DNA of 64,000 nt, from assembly GCA_019843655.1 (NCBI GenBank), contig JACDQD010000102.1, positions 1,745,501-1,809,500 of the forward strand, written 5' to 3'. Under the pieces are notes generated by a model. The model did no database searches. It was not told the DNA's origin and saw only the letters and a program-made list of their open reading frames with translations. The translations under genes and the position numbers were made by a program. Positions 48,470 through 62,350 of the stretch are shown piece by piece. Positions within the stretch are counted from its first letter, which is position 1, and every line of letters starts with the position of its first letter. The stretch comes from Lethocerus indicus (Eukaryota; Arthropoda; Insecta; Hemiptera; Belostomatidae).

Positions 48470-48492
48470 TACGAGGTTGCTTGCACCTCGTA
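48470..48492. other. 8-bp hairpin
   Basis: TACGAGGT and ACCTCGTA form a perfect stem with a 7-nt loop (TGCTTGC) that can itself pair partly. Confidence 0.6.
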
Positions 48493-49670
48493 TCCTAATA
48501 GGACACCATAAATCCTATAAATTCTATATTGTAAATTAAATCTGACATAAATTAAGCCGTCTCCACATGTGTTCTGCGTTGTATTCAACATTCTTGAATT
48601 ATTAATTAACGTTCTATTAAACAGCCATAATTGCCAGAATTTTAGTATTATTTTTGGTGTAAATATTACCGGTAAGCAGATGATTGTATCCGACGATCTC
48701 CCCAATTAAGTGTAGAAATATTAATATTATAAATTCATTGTAAATATTTATTGCTAGACTTTGAATGGGCGCTGATTCTCATATTCTAAACAAATATTTA
48801 TTTTATATTTCATTCCAGAAAGTTTGTTCGAGAGGATAAGCAAACGGAAACATTGAATTTTATCGTGGACTTCTTCAGAGCCCGACGGCGTTAATGTTTG
48901 TAGTGGTGATGTCAGACCAAGAGATAACAGACAGAGAACAGATTGATATAGACCTGTTGTACGTAAATATTAAATCTATAAGGCTACAGTAAAAATGTTT
49001 CACTATTTTCTAACTATGATTCTAATTTTTCAAACATTTCAAAGCCTTGCGGAACACCCACAATGTTTTTTTTTTAATATAAGGCCGCTGTTAGGCGAAC
49101 GATGATTTACACTTGGAATATCCCAACGTCGCCGTTACATAAAACCGACGTCGGTGTTACCCGACTTAAAGGATGGCAAAAAGAAAGAGAACGCGTGTAT
49201 TTCGTATTGCGCTTTAAATCAATGCAAGAGAGGCGGAGGAGCTGGGGGATGTAGGCACATTAAAGTGAACCGCCTCGGCCTTCGTTCGCGCTCAGACCGC
49301 AGCTTGGACAGTGCCGTTCAACTCCTCATTCTTTATGTTGTTGAGTTCAATACCGAACGGGCAATAAGCATATTTCGAATAATATTGCCTCACTTCAAAG
49401 AGTCAGAAGCCTATACTCGAGCTGTGGGAGGTCAATGAAATTTAAGCTTTCAAAATACACGCGGTTGTGAAGGACTATAAAATTAACTCTATATAAAATT
49501 AGTAATGAAATATATATTAAAATTAATGATATCGATTTAAAAAAAACTGCCTATTAATTTATATTTAAATACTTGTACTTGAGCGTGAATATAACGTCAA
49601 TAATATCGGCTCTTCATATTCCACGTGGTGTTAATAAACTGGTGGATTAAGTGTGTATTTTATTGTGTTT

Positions 49671-49673
<3 letters not shown>

Positions 49674-49718
<45 letters not shown>
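49674..49718. repeat. (AT)n microsatellite
   Basis: Uninterrupted AT dinucleotides, about 22 units. Confidence 0.95.
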
Positions 49719-49722
<4 letters not shown>

Positions 49723-49787
49723 CAACAAACAGAAGTGGTCAAGGTTGTACAGAGTTCGAAGTGATAGGCATATGTGTATAATTAATA

Positions 49788-49815
49788 ATTTTATCCATGG
49801 ATGATTTTATCCATG
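49788..49815. repeat. 12-bp direct repeat
   Basis: ATTTTATCCATG occurs at 49788-49799 and 49804-49815, four bases apart. Confidence 0.85.
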
Positions 49816-51670
49816 TTATCTACAAAACTGGTTTTGCTATCCGTTTTTTTTGTATCTGAGGGTGATGACAAAACAAATCAATGTAGTTCGCTCTCCGGAT
49901 TATCAACAACCGATTCCAAAGACCCGTAAACCGTCAATGGGTGATCTCGCTCAGGTTTTACGCAGCCTGATAACGACTTTAATTTGTTGCTTATCTTCGA
50001 AACCCTGATAACCAGACTGTGGAACGACCATGCAAATAATTATTTCTTGTGTATATGCATAAATAAACAGGCACCTGAAGATTAATGAGATTGTGGAATA
50101 ACATTTGGGTTTCAAAGCACGGATTCAAATTTTTTGATTTTAGTCTATGAATCTGTTAATATCTTTTAATTGTTTTTCGATTAAACCAGGTATACTTAAT
50201 TCCACATTAGTCCTGTACAAAGTATATCCGGACGGAGAATAATGCCGAAGATTATGATGTTCCTTATTACGAGTATGAGTTCGTGCCAATCCATTAACAA
50301 TAACAATAGGGAATCCGCCGAGATATTACTTATTATTATTGGGACTGTTCGACACGGACGAAACCACGGACGAAAAAAAATTATTTTGGACAGAGAAACG
50401 AAGCGCCCGACCAAATAGACACATTGACGTATCCTTGACAGACAACCTTCAGCGAAGCGTATGCCGAGAAAATTATAAGTATGTGGCACTTGCACTTGAG
50501 ATAAAGGATATATGTCGTGACGCGATTTAGTGAATATTAGATCACTTGTTATCAAGTGAACAAGACACACCTACGACAATTGAAGAAACTCGATCAGAAT
50601 TTCATGGTACCGAAGGAGATGTCATATAAATGTCATATTGTAAGACGCTTTTTGTAGTAAAAGCCCAAATAATGCCAAGAATGAAGTATGACGTAATACT
50701 CAAATCTAAACTTTTAAATTAAGAAGCATTTCATAGAGAAAATTATTGGTAGATATTATTAATATTAGCTGTTATTAATTCGCACTGCAGCAATACAGTA
50801 TCTGTAACTAAATTAACGTTTGAACTTAATGAAATATTTTTATCAACTTCTCAGCCACCAATGGATCGCTGGCTTAGTAAAGACAAGAGGTGTCAGTTCT
50901 TAATTATATCTTAAGTAACATATTAATAAATTAAACCTAATTTTTGTATTATATTAATTAAGAGATGATAATTCATGAGTGGGATTCAATTTTTATAATC
51001 AGTTAGGAGTCTCAACTCCTACATATGAGGGACAAATATATGTAAGTATTTCTACAACCTACAATTTCTGCTCTGTATGATTTGGGATAATTAATTATAA
51101 CATAGATGTTTCTATGTTGATAAATTCTATTTAAGAGGTATCGAGTAATCACATTACCCAGATCTTGTCCTAAATTCACCATTTATTAAAATCGAAGTAA
51201 GTCTAATTTAATGACATGCAATTTCGCCCGTCTAGAAAATGAATGGGTTGACATCGAGATACACTGGAAATGTTCGCACATATCCAATTAACCCTGGGAC
51301 AAATTATATTAATTATCATTAGTAATCCGTCCGCTTACTGTGAACTGTTATTTAAATTGGGCGGTAGCAGAAGAATTTCTTTACATCGAAACATGGAAAA
51401 TATCGGGTCTAACTTGAGTAACCGTAACTTCTGGCAAATGCGTTCGTTGAAATCACGAACTAATTTTCAAAGTTTGAATATATTACCAGCGTTTGTTATT
51501 TTCTCTAGTCAAAACGGATTAATAACAATTAGATCAAGGAGATAATTTTTTTTATGTTTTATTCATGCCTGGACGAGTCGTCCATTCCCACGCTGTTCCA
51601 CGCGCCTGGCAGTCGACCTTCAGTCCATCCCTCCTGTTAGTGTTCTTCCAGACACCGTGCAAATATACAG

Positions 51671-51751
51671 GTTCGCAAAACATTATTCACCACAAATAAA
51701 TAGCCGAATTCACCTACCGTAGGCCTACCGAAGGTAGATATTTTTGCGAAC
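51671..51751. repeat. 81-bp segment bounded by 10-bp inverted repeats with internal palindrome
   Basis: GTTCGCAAAA (51671-51680) and TTTTGCGAAC (51742-51751) are perfect inverted repeats. Inside lie the perfect 10-bp palindrome GTAGGCCTAC (51719-51728) and a CTACC/GGTAG pair. No target-site duplication is visible, so a mobile-element origin is not supported. Confidence 0.55.
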
Positions 51752-54700
51752 GTTGTAGACCACGCAGATACCGCTTCACGATATCAAGTGTATTATCGTA
51801 TTTTGTATTATTTCTGTCATAAACGGAAATACTACAAAATTATTTAGATTTCGGCGCAGACATGTGAAGAAAATATAGCGTAGGCGTTTGCAAAAAGATT
51901 CAGTTTTAATAAATTATAAAAATGCCGGTTTTGTAAAGTTTAAAAAAATCACGCACGATCTGAAAATATTCTGCAGAAACTGAATAGTGGAGTCTCGCAT
52001 CGCTGATGATGAATCGCTCTCCTGTAGAGTTCAAACAGGTTTTACTATGCCTTTTTTAGAAAAAAATAGAAAAGAGAGCAAGAATAAATAAATTTATTAT
52101 TTTTTAAATATATCAAATATAAATACGATTTAAAATGTATTTTGCTAAAACGCAGTTCACTGTAACCGAATCTCTAATATGGTTCAAATATACGGATTGG
52201 CGCAATTCATAATATCAAAATATGATAAAAACCATTGTCCAATAAATGGTTAATAGATTAGGCATTCGGAGGCTGAGGGGATTTTAGGCGGGCCTCTGCG
52301 CGGTCAGTTACCCAACAGAAAGAATCTTCTCATTTCCGGCGGCAAGTCACTCGACCACCCTTGGCAATCAGGATAACCCATTCCTTTGTTCGGACAAACA
52401 CGTCGTCCAGGATGAAAATCATAAACACGAAACAAACACCCAAAGGATAATTTATGGGTTATTGCGATTATATACGAAGATTCGCGGGCAGTACCATACA
52501 TGCTATGAAAAGGGGTCTAACCTCATATAGCTAAGAGTTAGAGAAATATTTTAAAAGTTTCATTCAAGTCACACTTATACAAACGCAAACAAAATGAAAA
52601 AATAGCTAACATTCAAATAACATTTCTGGATATTTCTAGTGGGAGCGATACCAACCATAGGGATTGTTAGAATTTAATTATAGCGTATGCACTGAATTCG
52701 TTTAATCTCTACTTCTAGATACATGCTAGATACCAGCTTTAAAGTACCGCGGTCGGTGTTGAACAAGAGCGCGATGGATGTACCGCTTCTTTCAAGGCGC
52801 CCAAAAGGGGTAATCGCGTTTCAGCGGAATAAAGGTCATTTCGTGTAACACACGGGGGAGGGATAATAAAAATAAGCGCGGGGAAAAAAGGAAACAACCG
52901 GACAACCGGGGCAGTGTGAGCGACCGGCATTTATAATGGCCCTATTCTAGTGTTGGGGCCGGCTCGCTGGCGGGGTCACCTGCCTTCTCCTTCTCTTGTT
53001 TTCTCAAGGCCTTTCAATAACTCTGCCCTCCTCTAATTCCCTCCCTCCACCCCCTCACAATAACCTTTTCCGCTCGATATCGCTACGGCCGAATAAATTC
53101 TCCGAAAGTCCGGGTTTGGGAACCGAAAATGGCCCACAGAAAGATAGCCGGGTTTGCACAGTCGACAGTTAATTATTTTATTGCATCAGACGACGTCCGA
53201 TTGACTCTGCTACACCTGCTTCAAGCTCCAGATGAGAATCGTGACTATGCAAGAAACAAGCTGTATTGAATCATTGAAAATCTACCACGACATTGGTACG
53301 TCGATATTATTCATTGAATTTAAGAACACCATTTAAACGTGACATTGACGGAGTACTTCGCCTAACCCCATGCCTATTAGATGAATTAAAGTAATACTTA
53401 CGTTTAATATAAACCAAATCGTGCAAATCATCCGCGCAAGACATTAATAACCTCTATTTGTCAATTTGTGAATATGAGCCATCATTAAAGTGATCACAGT
53501 ATTAAAATATTTTGTTGGAATGTTCGAACAATAATATAGTAAGAAACACATTTAAGACCACACACACTTTTGAGCAACATGACGTTTTTATTCTGACCAA
53601 AACATTTTAAATTGGTTCGTTCGGAAAATTCAAGTTACCTTGTTTTCCATGTTGGTAGCGCCGGTAGAGCAACTATCACTAAACCATTATTACTATGGTC
53701 ATCTTCGTTGTGATTAGCAAACATTCGGAAACCAGCAGACCAACAAAACCAAACAAGAATTCAGGTATAAAGCTCAGCAAGCCAGAACATGGGGCATGTA
53801 CGCCCCACCGGTAGTAATCAAGATGCCTAAGCTTTTACGCGCGGAAACTTAGGCCCTTGGCCAATTCGTATTTGCATTTGTTTTGTAGTGCTACTAAGAA
53901 AATAGACATTCATCCAAACAATGGAAAGATGCAATGTATGAAATATGTAATCCATGCAACAAGTTTCGTACATGTGATAGTGAACGGAACCACACTTAAG
54001 GCTTTAGATTGTATTGTGTACAACGACCATTTCATAAAACGTATGTACTAGATATTATAAAATATTAACCGGTTATTTGCTAATCGAAGATTATAAATGT
54101 TTTTGTCAGTTAAATCCCACCCTTTTTTTGGAATATATTCTTTCATTTAAATTAACAACTAATTTAACTCCTTCCAGTTAGGTAATCCATCAATTTCCAA
54201 TACTCAAATCGACTACCAGTTTATTAGAGTTACGAGTTTAGCCAAAATCGAATTGCTCGTAAATCGTTAACTTTTTTATAGATGCGTTAATAACTGCAAA
54301 GTTTCAACAGCCTACCACGCCATAAACCTGGTGGATGGTACATAAACTTTAGCGATCATTACTGGGTTTTCTATGACGGTTATTACATTATGAAACTGAT
54401 CCGGTTCCTAAGAATTATATCTGAATTCGACCGTGTTTAAGACGAAAATAGACGATTGTAATTTGAGATGTGAACTTTGAATTGATTTTTGTCAAACATT
54501 AATTATAATCGCGTAAATCTCTAATTTACGATAGAAACTGGCCACATTTTCTTGATGATTGTAATAATAGTAAAATCGGTCATTACACAGAGATGGGTAA
54601 AACTGCACCCCTTTTGTTTTGGGATTAGGGAAAAATAGTTAATTTGTTTGTCTGAACACTATCATTGATATGTACTCCCTGTCAATAACAATGTAGAGAA

Positions 54701-55142
54701 AATATTATGAGTTATGATATTATGTATAAATACAACTCATTATGTACAAATATAATTTATTTCTATGTACACCATATATACCGCACGTCAAAAGCCGGAC
54801 GGCCGGAGAGCCCGCGTGTATATTAGAGACGGGATACACGTTTTTGGCCAGAGTCCCAAACGTTTGTTGAGTTGCCTCACTTCCGTCCTCGTACTCCTCT
54901 TTTTCCTCCCGCCGCCCCCCTACTCCTTTCCCATCCAACACCATCCTCCTACGACGCCTTTAATCGCCTCCTGTGTCTACACGTTTGCCGGTGGTCGCTA
55001 AGATATAAAAAGATCCCCCGATGTCCGAACAAGGGACTACACTATCTCTAGTCTGAGAAGATAGGCTGTGGTGATTCGGCTTTTCAGGATCAGGACGAAA
55101 GTTGAAATTCACGACTCTCCAAATTCAATACCGGAGATGACA

Positions 55143-55175
55143 ACTTATTTGGTACTGAGTACCACTTATTCGGTA
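55143..55175. repeat. Near-identical 13-bp direct repeat overlapping a small palindrome
   Basis: ACTTATTTGGTAC and ACTTATTCGGTAC differ at one base. Between them GGTAC-TGA-GTACC is symmetric (55151-55163). Confidence 0.75.
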
Positions 55176-56109
55176 CATCAAGACCATCGCGCAAGAGTGA
55201 TGCGGTATTTGTGGGAACATTGAAGAGCGTATTACTCGTTTTTAGAAAACAAACGTTGTACTGTAGGCGGGCCGGCCAGGCGGTCGGTCGAAGACAAGAC
55301 TGAACGATTGCTCAAGTTTTTATGGGATCATCTGTCATAATTATAATCGGAGGTGAGGTCAACAAGAGTGGCCGAAGAAACATCTGTGTATAACTCGTGC
55401 CGTGGGCCTTGGAGGGCTCACACCTGCTTCCTTGGTACGCTTTAGTCCTTGATACCGATCCCAGTCATCGCCCTGGATTCAGACATCTCGACGTCCACCA
55501 TACCCCTGTCGGTGGAGACCGACTCGCTTCGAGACAATGTCCGGTAGTGAAATTCCGCTTGGTCTGAATCATGTAATAAGAATGCTAGATAGTACTAAAG
55601 AGCTCGACAAGAGGAATCCACTTGAAAAAGAAAATCTGTTAAATACTTTCTGAGTTTGCTCATTCGTAGGTTAATTATTTAAACCTGATCTCCACCCAGT
55701 ATTAACAAATATTTATTCAATTTTTAACACCAATAATATATTTTTTGGCTAAGGCAGAAATGGTTTAATTTCAGATAAGGATAACAGTGCAGTGACAGTG
55801 CAAACAGGACGCAAATATTTGAATATTTCTCGAGTAATATATTAAAGATGAATGTAGTGCACGGAATGTATCATTGCCGTTCATATTCAGAAATTATTGT
55901 AACAAAAAGGTATCATTCTGCCCGTGTAGACGGAATTAACAATGTTGATGAAACTCTAGCGAAGTGCAAAGTGGGCTACGCGTGAACGAGCGAAGTCCTG
56001 GTCGGAGTCCGGGCAACGTGTGCGTAACGAAGCGTGGCCCGTCCATGTGATTGTGCGGCTCAAATAAAATAATAAAGGCGGAAAGGCGGGCCCTAACCGG
56101 GATGCACTG

Positions 56110-56123
56110 TGGTGAAATTCACC
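56110..56123. promoter_or_regulatory. Nuclear-receptor-like inverted repeat, copy 2
   Basis: TGGTGAAATTCACC is identical to the intronic copy at 8788-8801 and is placed at the edge of a GC-rich island. Confidence 0.3.
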
Positions 56124-57386
56124 CTCTCACTTAATCGCGCATAGAAAAAAAAAAGATTCCAAATCCGTCTCTCCCAAACTCTCTCCTTACCTCCATCCAT
56201 CAGTCCAACCATACAACCCTCCCTCCCTCCACTCGGATGTAGCTAAACTTCCGGGTCAATGCAGCATAAGACATTTAGCCTAAACTTATAATTCCTTTAT
56301 TAGGTACCTCCACACATATCGTCGGAGGACTCTCCTCAAATATTTGTGAAACCTTCCCGTCCTGTATTAGCGACTTTATAATATAGTCTATATAACCACC
56401 GTTTTTATTTGTAATCCACTAAACTTTACAGGTAAATGGCACCTGACAAAAAAAATATCTATGCACCTGTAATGACGGTGGAAAGAATAAATAACTCATA
56501 TTATATATTTTATGAAATTCTCGATGGCGGCCCTTGAGCTGTCCGACCTTGAGCCCGATTGAGCCATTAACCCGGTGAAGGTTTCAAGGGGCCGGAATGC
56601 GTAGATTACCCGACAGATTATTTTTTTTGTCTTTATTTAATTGTGGAAAACGAAAGCGACAGCCAATTTAAACTGCAATCGCAATAAAACTCGACAATAT
56701 TGGATTTGATCGAACGTGGAATGGATAATAAATGAATTTATGACCTTCGAAGAATAATAGAGGTCGGTGTTCAAACACCGGGTTCCTTTTTCGAAAGTGA
56801 CTTCACCCTCGTCTGCATAATTGGACGGGGAAGAAAGAGTTGTATCTTGGTAATAGGTTCAAGTCTCTGCTGTTGGCCGCAGACCGACCGCAGTCGGATC
56901 TCTCCTTTCTGTTGTTCCCAGGCCGCCTATTAAGTTCTTGACCCCTAAGTGCGCGCTTCGGGTCACTCCTCGGCGGTCGCTCCAGGACCCCCGGGTCTTT
57001 GATTCATGCCTCCGCCTTGAAATCACGACTATTTTAAGAAAAAACTGCGCAGTTCTTTTCTGCCGGCTGTGAAGCTCATTGACCGGACAAGGTGAGTTGT
57101 GCAGCACACGGACAATAATGTGTCTACCGGTTTCCATATCAAATTCATGTCATCATTTTCAAATTACAGGTGTTTGTAGAACACAGAATTTGTATCCATA
57201 TATCTAAGTATTATGTCCGATAATAGTTTTTGAACAAATATTCCACTTTACTCCTATTGAATTCTCTATTCCTATTGAAATTGAACTGGTTTCATTAAGT
57301 GGTAGAGAGCCTAAACTTAGTTTACTGACACTGGGTCAGAGAAAATGAAATACCTGCAATATCATCAAATGTCCTCCATACTGAAA

Positions 57387-57405
57387 ATTACCATTAAATG
57401 GTAAT
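57387..57405. other. 19-bp palindrome
   Basis: ATTACCATT and AATGGTAAT are perfect 9-bp arms around a single central A, followed by a short TAA repeat. Confidence 0.7.
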
Positions 57406-59159
57406 AATAATAATGTTAACATGTTCCTAATTCGACCCCCCCGTCCGACCAATTATTTAAAGAATGAGTCAGCTTTAACCGTAGCCAATTAATTTTATAA
57501 AAATTATTTTTAATTATGCGATTTTAACATCCTTTGTGGATCAGGAAATTTAACTCCGCAATAAAAACAATAACGTTTAAACAGAATGATTTCAAAGTGG
57601 CCTTATTACCGATGTACAAGCTCATACCGATATTATGATCGTTCATGCGAGTCTGTATAGTAAGCACCTAGTATAAACTTGCTCAGTTATTTCACACCGT
57701 CCTTCAGGCAGTGCTAAAAATGAAAATCGGTTACGTCCCATACATTCTTCTGCTAATTAGGTCCAGCTAGCAAATAAAGTTCAAAATTTTAAATAATTTT
57801 GTATATTTTGTTAAATGTGCTGTAAAAAACCAGCAGATATTTCAAACCTTGGAGGACTTACAAACAGATGACTTTATGGCAAGTTATTACTTTCTATAAG
57901 CATACTAATAATACCCTGATTTTATACATCGCCACATTCTACGAAAAAAGGTGACGAAGCAATCAATGCACGATACAAGGTTATTAGCTCGGGGGTAGGG
58001 TGAGTGCTCTTAGCTCGAAGTCGTTAAAGTTGGCGGACTTGAGTGAGGGGCAGAGGAGGCATTGTCGGACAGTTGGTCAAGTCGGACGCGTCTCGAGCAG
58101 TAAAAGTCAGCGGGGTGGGACATAAACTCGCCCCCACTCACTGACCGCCCAATGAAGCCCGCTGAGAAAATTTTAATGCCGACGACGAAACGTGCCCAGC
58201 AAGCCCGGCCTGCTGGAGAAAGGAGTTGCCGTTTGACGCCACCTCTTTTTATAAATACGTATTCTTAGATTAGCCGAGAAATCATGATGCATCGGTTTGC
58301 CTGTAAATGTTTACAGTCGGACTTGCAGATGGCACACGGAGTAAGAACGAAATGAACACCAGAATATTCATTCTGCCAAGATCTTCCCGAAACTAGGATC
58401 GCAGGATTTTATCTACCTTTTTTATTGAACCAAAGTTTTCGTCTGCAAGACTAATTTTAATCGCTCCGACAAGTAATAAAATTTAACGCCGCACACGTGA
58501 AAAAGAAATACCTCCAATCCACTAACACAATCCTCTCTCCCCGTTTACACGGTATATTGTACAAATTTAGAACGAAAGCATAGGAGTGCCATTTTGAAGG
58601 ACGGTGATAACAGATCGGGAGGTGTGTCGAGGACCGGGCCCTCGACGGGCTGTAACGCCAGTTAAGTAAATAAAATTGTCTTTATAATAATATAAACATG
58701 AGTGTGTATAAACAATGTTTTTTCACTGAAACTGAGTACAATAAATATGTGATAATAAGTGTGGAAATTAATATTATAACGAACCAGCTTCACTGCTCAC
58801 CATTCATTACTGATATCGCCGGATACCTTTTCAATCATTTAAAATTAATTTAACTAATTTAAATAAATTAGTTATCATATTTATTCATAGTTCGGATGTG
58901 ATTAATTCGCATTAAAAATGTTTGAACAAAAATTTGCTGCGAATATATTATCATGCTGCTAAGTAAGACAAGCATGCTAATCTATCTGTTATATTATACC
59001 AGATAATTACGCTCTCCGAAACTGTTTATCTGAATGTATTATTCTTTACGGCGAGTGCCGTCATACGAATAATCGATTAAAGTTTAATCGTTTCATAAAA
59101 TAACCCGTGTCGTAATGATTATTATCAGATAGGAAATTAACGTTAACGTACTTCAGAGC

Positions 59160-59360
59160 CGTTATCTGAACGGTGGGTTTAAGACGATTTCGAGTTTTTC
59201 CTTTCAAATTTCGTTGGCCGTTAAGTGAAATTAATTGCTCGGACACGCACAATTTACAGATTAAAAGGAGGTTATCTCTGGCCGAAACGGCGGCAACATC
59301 CCCCCGGGCGGGGCATAAAGCGACTCCTGCGCACCTGTCCAATTTGATGGGACTGAAATT
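59160..59360. promoter_or_regulatory. Candidate upstream element, GC-richer
   Basis: A compositionally distinct segment with ATTAATTG homeodomain-type words near 59230 and a CCCCCCGGGCGGGGC run near 59300. Both strands carry only domain-free ORFs. A conserved non-coding element is possible. Confidence 0.25.
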
Positions 59361-59439
59361 GTGACCCAGTTACTTACTTTCGGGGAGGAGATAAAACAGT
59401 TTTTTTATTTCTGGTTTATTTTTTTGTTTATAGCCGAGT

Positions 59440-59620
59440 CACGATCGCGTTATAAAACCGCCCTAACGCCCAGCGTCTACTAAACGATCCAGAAAGTGGT
59501 AACAGGTGATCTCCGCCCTAAGATTTGACACCGATTTGAAAGGGGGCCGACAACTCGAAGAAACCGAGTGCAGGTGAACGCTTTGAAGAATTATTACGCG
59601 TAATAACGCCCCAATCTTAA
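59440..59620. promoter_or_regulatory. Candidate upstream element with 16-bp perfect palindrome
   Basis: TTATTACGCGTAATAA (59591-59606) is a perfect palindrome. Two CAGGTG E-boxes lie close upstream (near 59504 and 59572). The segment is GC-richer than its flanks. Function is inferred. Confidence 0.35.
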
Positions 59621-61159
59621 TAATAAATAATAATCGTTATTTTTAGTTCGCTTGTCCCAGTTACTGTATATTGAAAATCCTACTAGGTGTAGAAATGAGA
59701 GAGGGAGTTTTGAATCTAATCAGACGATATAAGTCTATAAAAACAAATTTATTATTCATTCCCTACATTTCCGTACAGAATACCATGCATTAATATTATT
59801 AATTTTGTTCATATGCAATGCAGTCATTAGCCTTATTGTTATGAAGAAGTAATATCTCTATGTATTTCTGCTACAACACATGTGATTCATCATAAACATT
59901 GGCCTATTTAATAACATTTATTGAATGATATTTAAAGGAAATTTCTGTTTTCCAGTCTCCTGCTACTTTTTCTACTTATTACCGTCTTATAACGGTGCTC
60001 TACTTAATGCCATCTCATACTAAAAAAAAGAACCGCCCGTTAAATTTTAGGCACCCTCTAAGTGCCCGCCGCCGGAGCTCGAATTTCAGCCGGTTTCAGA
60101 GGCATAATGGAACTCCCCTTCCCTCCCAACCAGCAAAGCGTATTAATTGCGCTTTCAAACCATCTTTCTGGCCCCGAACAACTATAATAAAAATAAAAGT
60201 AATAGACTGGTCCTACTCAACACAAGAGCGGATGCCCACGTACATTAATTATATAACATGTAGTGCGCACACTTAAGAATATTACTTAACTGTTTTCGCC
60301 GTTCGTTGGAAAAGTGATTACCATATAAGGCGGAACTCTAATCGTCCAATCACCAAGTTATAGTTCAATGCACAGAGCATGCGTAGCTCTTAAAAGATAT
60401 AAGAAAAATTGATAAGAAGAAAGATAGCTCCTTGGAGTGCGTTTGTCAAACAAGAGAAATTACCTAATAAATATTGCCGTACCTCTTTCTCTCTCCTCCT
60501 CTATTTTCTTTACGGCGAGCGAAATATTTAAACAAGTGTTAGAAAAAGGTAGGCGGACGAAAACCAATGAATATTTAAAGTGAACATGAGACCGCGGCCC
60601 TCAAATTTATTTACATTCTCGAATTATAAACTTGCCAAGTTTCGTGTTTCTTTTAAACAATTCATCCTGTTACATCCTCCCTTCTCGCCTCAGTCACTTA
60701 AAAAGCCCTCTCAATCCCTGGCTATCCTATGCTCCGGAAACTCAACACAATGTTACATCAATAATTAAATAAAATATACAATTATAGGTATTGTTATTGA
60801 TTGATGATGGACATTCTTAGTCATACGTCCATCGTGTTGAATATGTTTTAACCTCGATAATAAATTAATTATAAAAATAAATAAATGTAAATTCTGTTGA
60901 TGTTACTTGTCGGTGTGCATCCCGCCTGCACTGTTACTGTCAGAAAGATGGCGAGAAACCGAAACCGGTCTAGCATTAGACTAAATCAGCGGGTGAAAAC
61001 AATACGCAAGTATGTTGATACTTAATTGCTAATTAGTCGGTAACTTATATGTTATGTAAAGTAATGCACTGTTTCAGCGTGTCTAAAGGTTTTCACTCGT
61101 CGAAAGTACTTAATCGATCAGCGTTATAATGAACGAAACCGTTCGCTCATCGCAATTCC

Positions 61160-61560
61160 GGAGATGGCAATTGTTGATAGTAACTGTCTCCGCTAAACTG
61201 TATCCTCCCAACTATTCGAATTGTACGCTAGCTCCGTCGGGCCGAGGTTATATTTTATTTCGGCGATGAATAATTCGCAAAACTCAAATCGATTAACGGT
61301 CCCCGCAGCTTTGTTCCCGGCCACGCGTTGTTCTCCTCAAAATTGATTAGCGCGTTGTCGGGCGACAAAAGCAAATTACCGGGCCCGAGGGTGGGAACAG
61401 AACAATTCGTATTCAGCCCGATCGATACAATGTGATTGGGTATTGACAAACTGCCAGCCAAACGTCCACCACGGCCACTTCTCTGCCTCTATCCTAATTA
61501 TATTTCCCGTTTGTTTGTTTCGACGCTGCTCCGTTAAATTGTAACGACTCGAAGCCACCG
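61160..61560. promoter_or_regulatory. Long GC-richer candidate enhancer
   Basis: About 400 bp with interleaved homeodomain-type (AAATCGATTAACGG, AATTGATTAGCG), Sox-type (ACAATG) and forkhead-type (TGTTTGTTT) words in a CpG-containing context. Short minus-strand ORFs of 60 and 68 codons overlap without any domain. Enhancer function is inferred. Confidence 0.35.
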
Positions 61561-61999
61561 GAAATTCAGTTATTGACCCAAAGATAACCCGATGATGAGT
61601 TATTGAGCCACTCGCAAACTTATATTTGAAAAGTATTATAAGTGTCCAGACAAAGTGTAAAATAAATTCCTATATTTCAAGTAATCCTCTATAGCAAGTT
61701 CAAATGCAGGTATGAAATATGTATATACTTAAGAATATGTCTTTTGGAAAAGCTAGCACGCGATAAAAGGAAGTGCCATGATGCATCCCCTACAACACAG
61801 GGCCAGCGCCCATATCCCTAACGCTGTAAACAATCCAGTGAACCTTGTAGTTTCTTTCGAGCGCCTATGATTTCGAGAGAGGGTGGAGGAGTCCCCGATG
61901 GTTGCGCACTAATATATCAATGTCAGCAGAACCAATCAGAAGATCAATTCGGCGTGGCGGCCGATCAATACATGCACGCCTCCCCCGGGGGTTTCACCT

Positions 62000-62350
62000 T
62001 TGGTTAAACGCTCAATAAACTATGGCGAAGGTCGCTGGAGGGACCCCCATCGGACCAAGGTCGAGTTTTACATTTGCGGACACGCGATACGGAATTCGAT
62101 ATTTTTCAACTTCAAAATTTCACGTCTTATTTTTTACTTGAACAAACGAATTTGTCTACGCGGAAGATGGCGGAATGACGGGGGGCGAGAATGCTTTACG
62201 GCTCTCGGGCGGAAGAAGAGGGGGCGGCGCCGTTATATCTACCGTTCTAATTTACCGGGACCGAATCGAAACAGATTCTCCCCCTCGAGAGTACGCTCGG
62301 TAATGGCTGTTTATTTGTCCGTGACAAGAATTATCGTCCGGCGATTGGTA
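62000..62350. promoter_or_regulatory. GC-richer candidate element with YY1/Pho-like site
   Basis: AAGATGGCGG at 62164-62173 matches the YY1/Pho core, followed by a GGCGGCGCCG patch near 62223. The 122-codon ORF across it has no recognisable domain. Confidence 0.3.

Larger units (their letters stand above)
46311..59160. other. Intergenic, upstream region 46-59 kb
   Basis: No gene supported. GC-richer islands lie at about 47990-48140, 49120-49430, 52250-52500, 52740-53160, 54770-55020, 55260-55560, 55960-56110, 56860-57130 and 57960-58240. AT-rich spacers carry (TA)n tracts at 48340 and 49674. Long runs such as 50580-51240 and 53300-54700 show nothing I can name. Confidence 0.5.
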
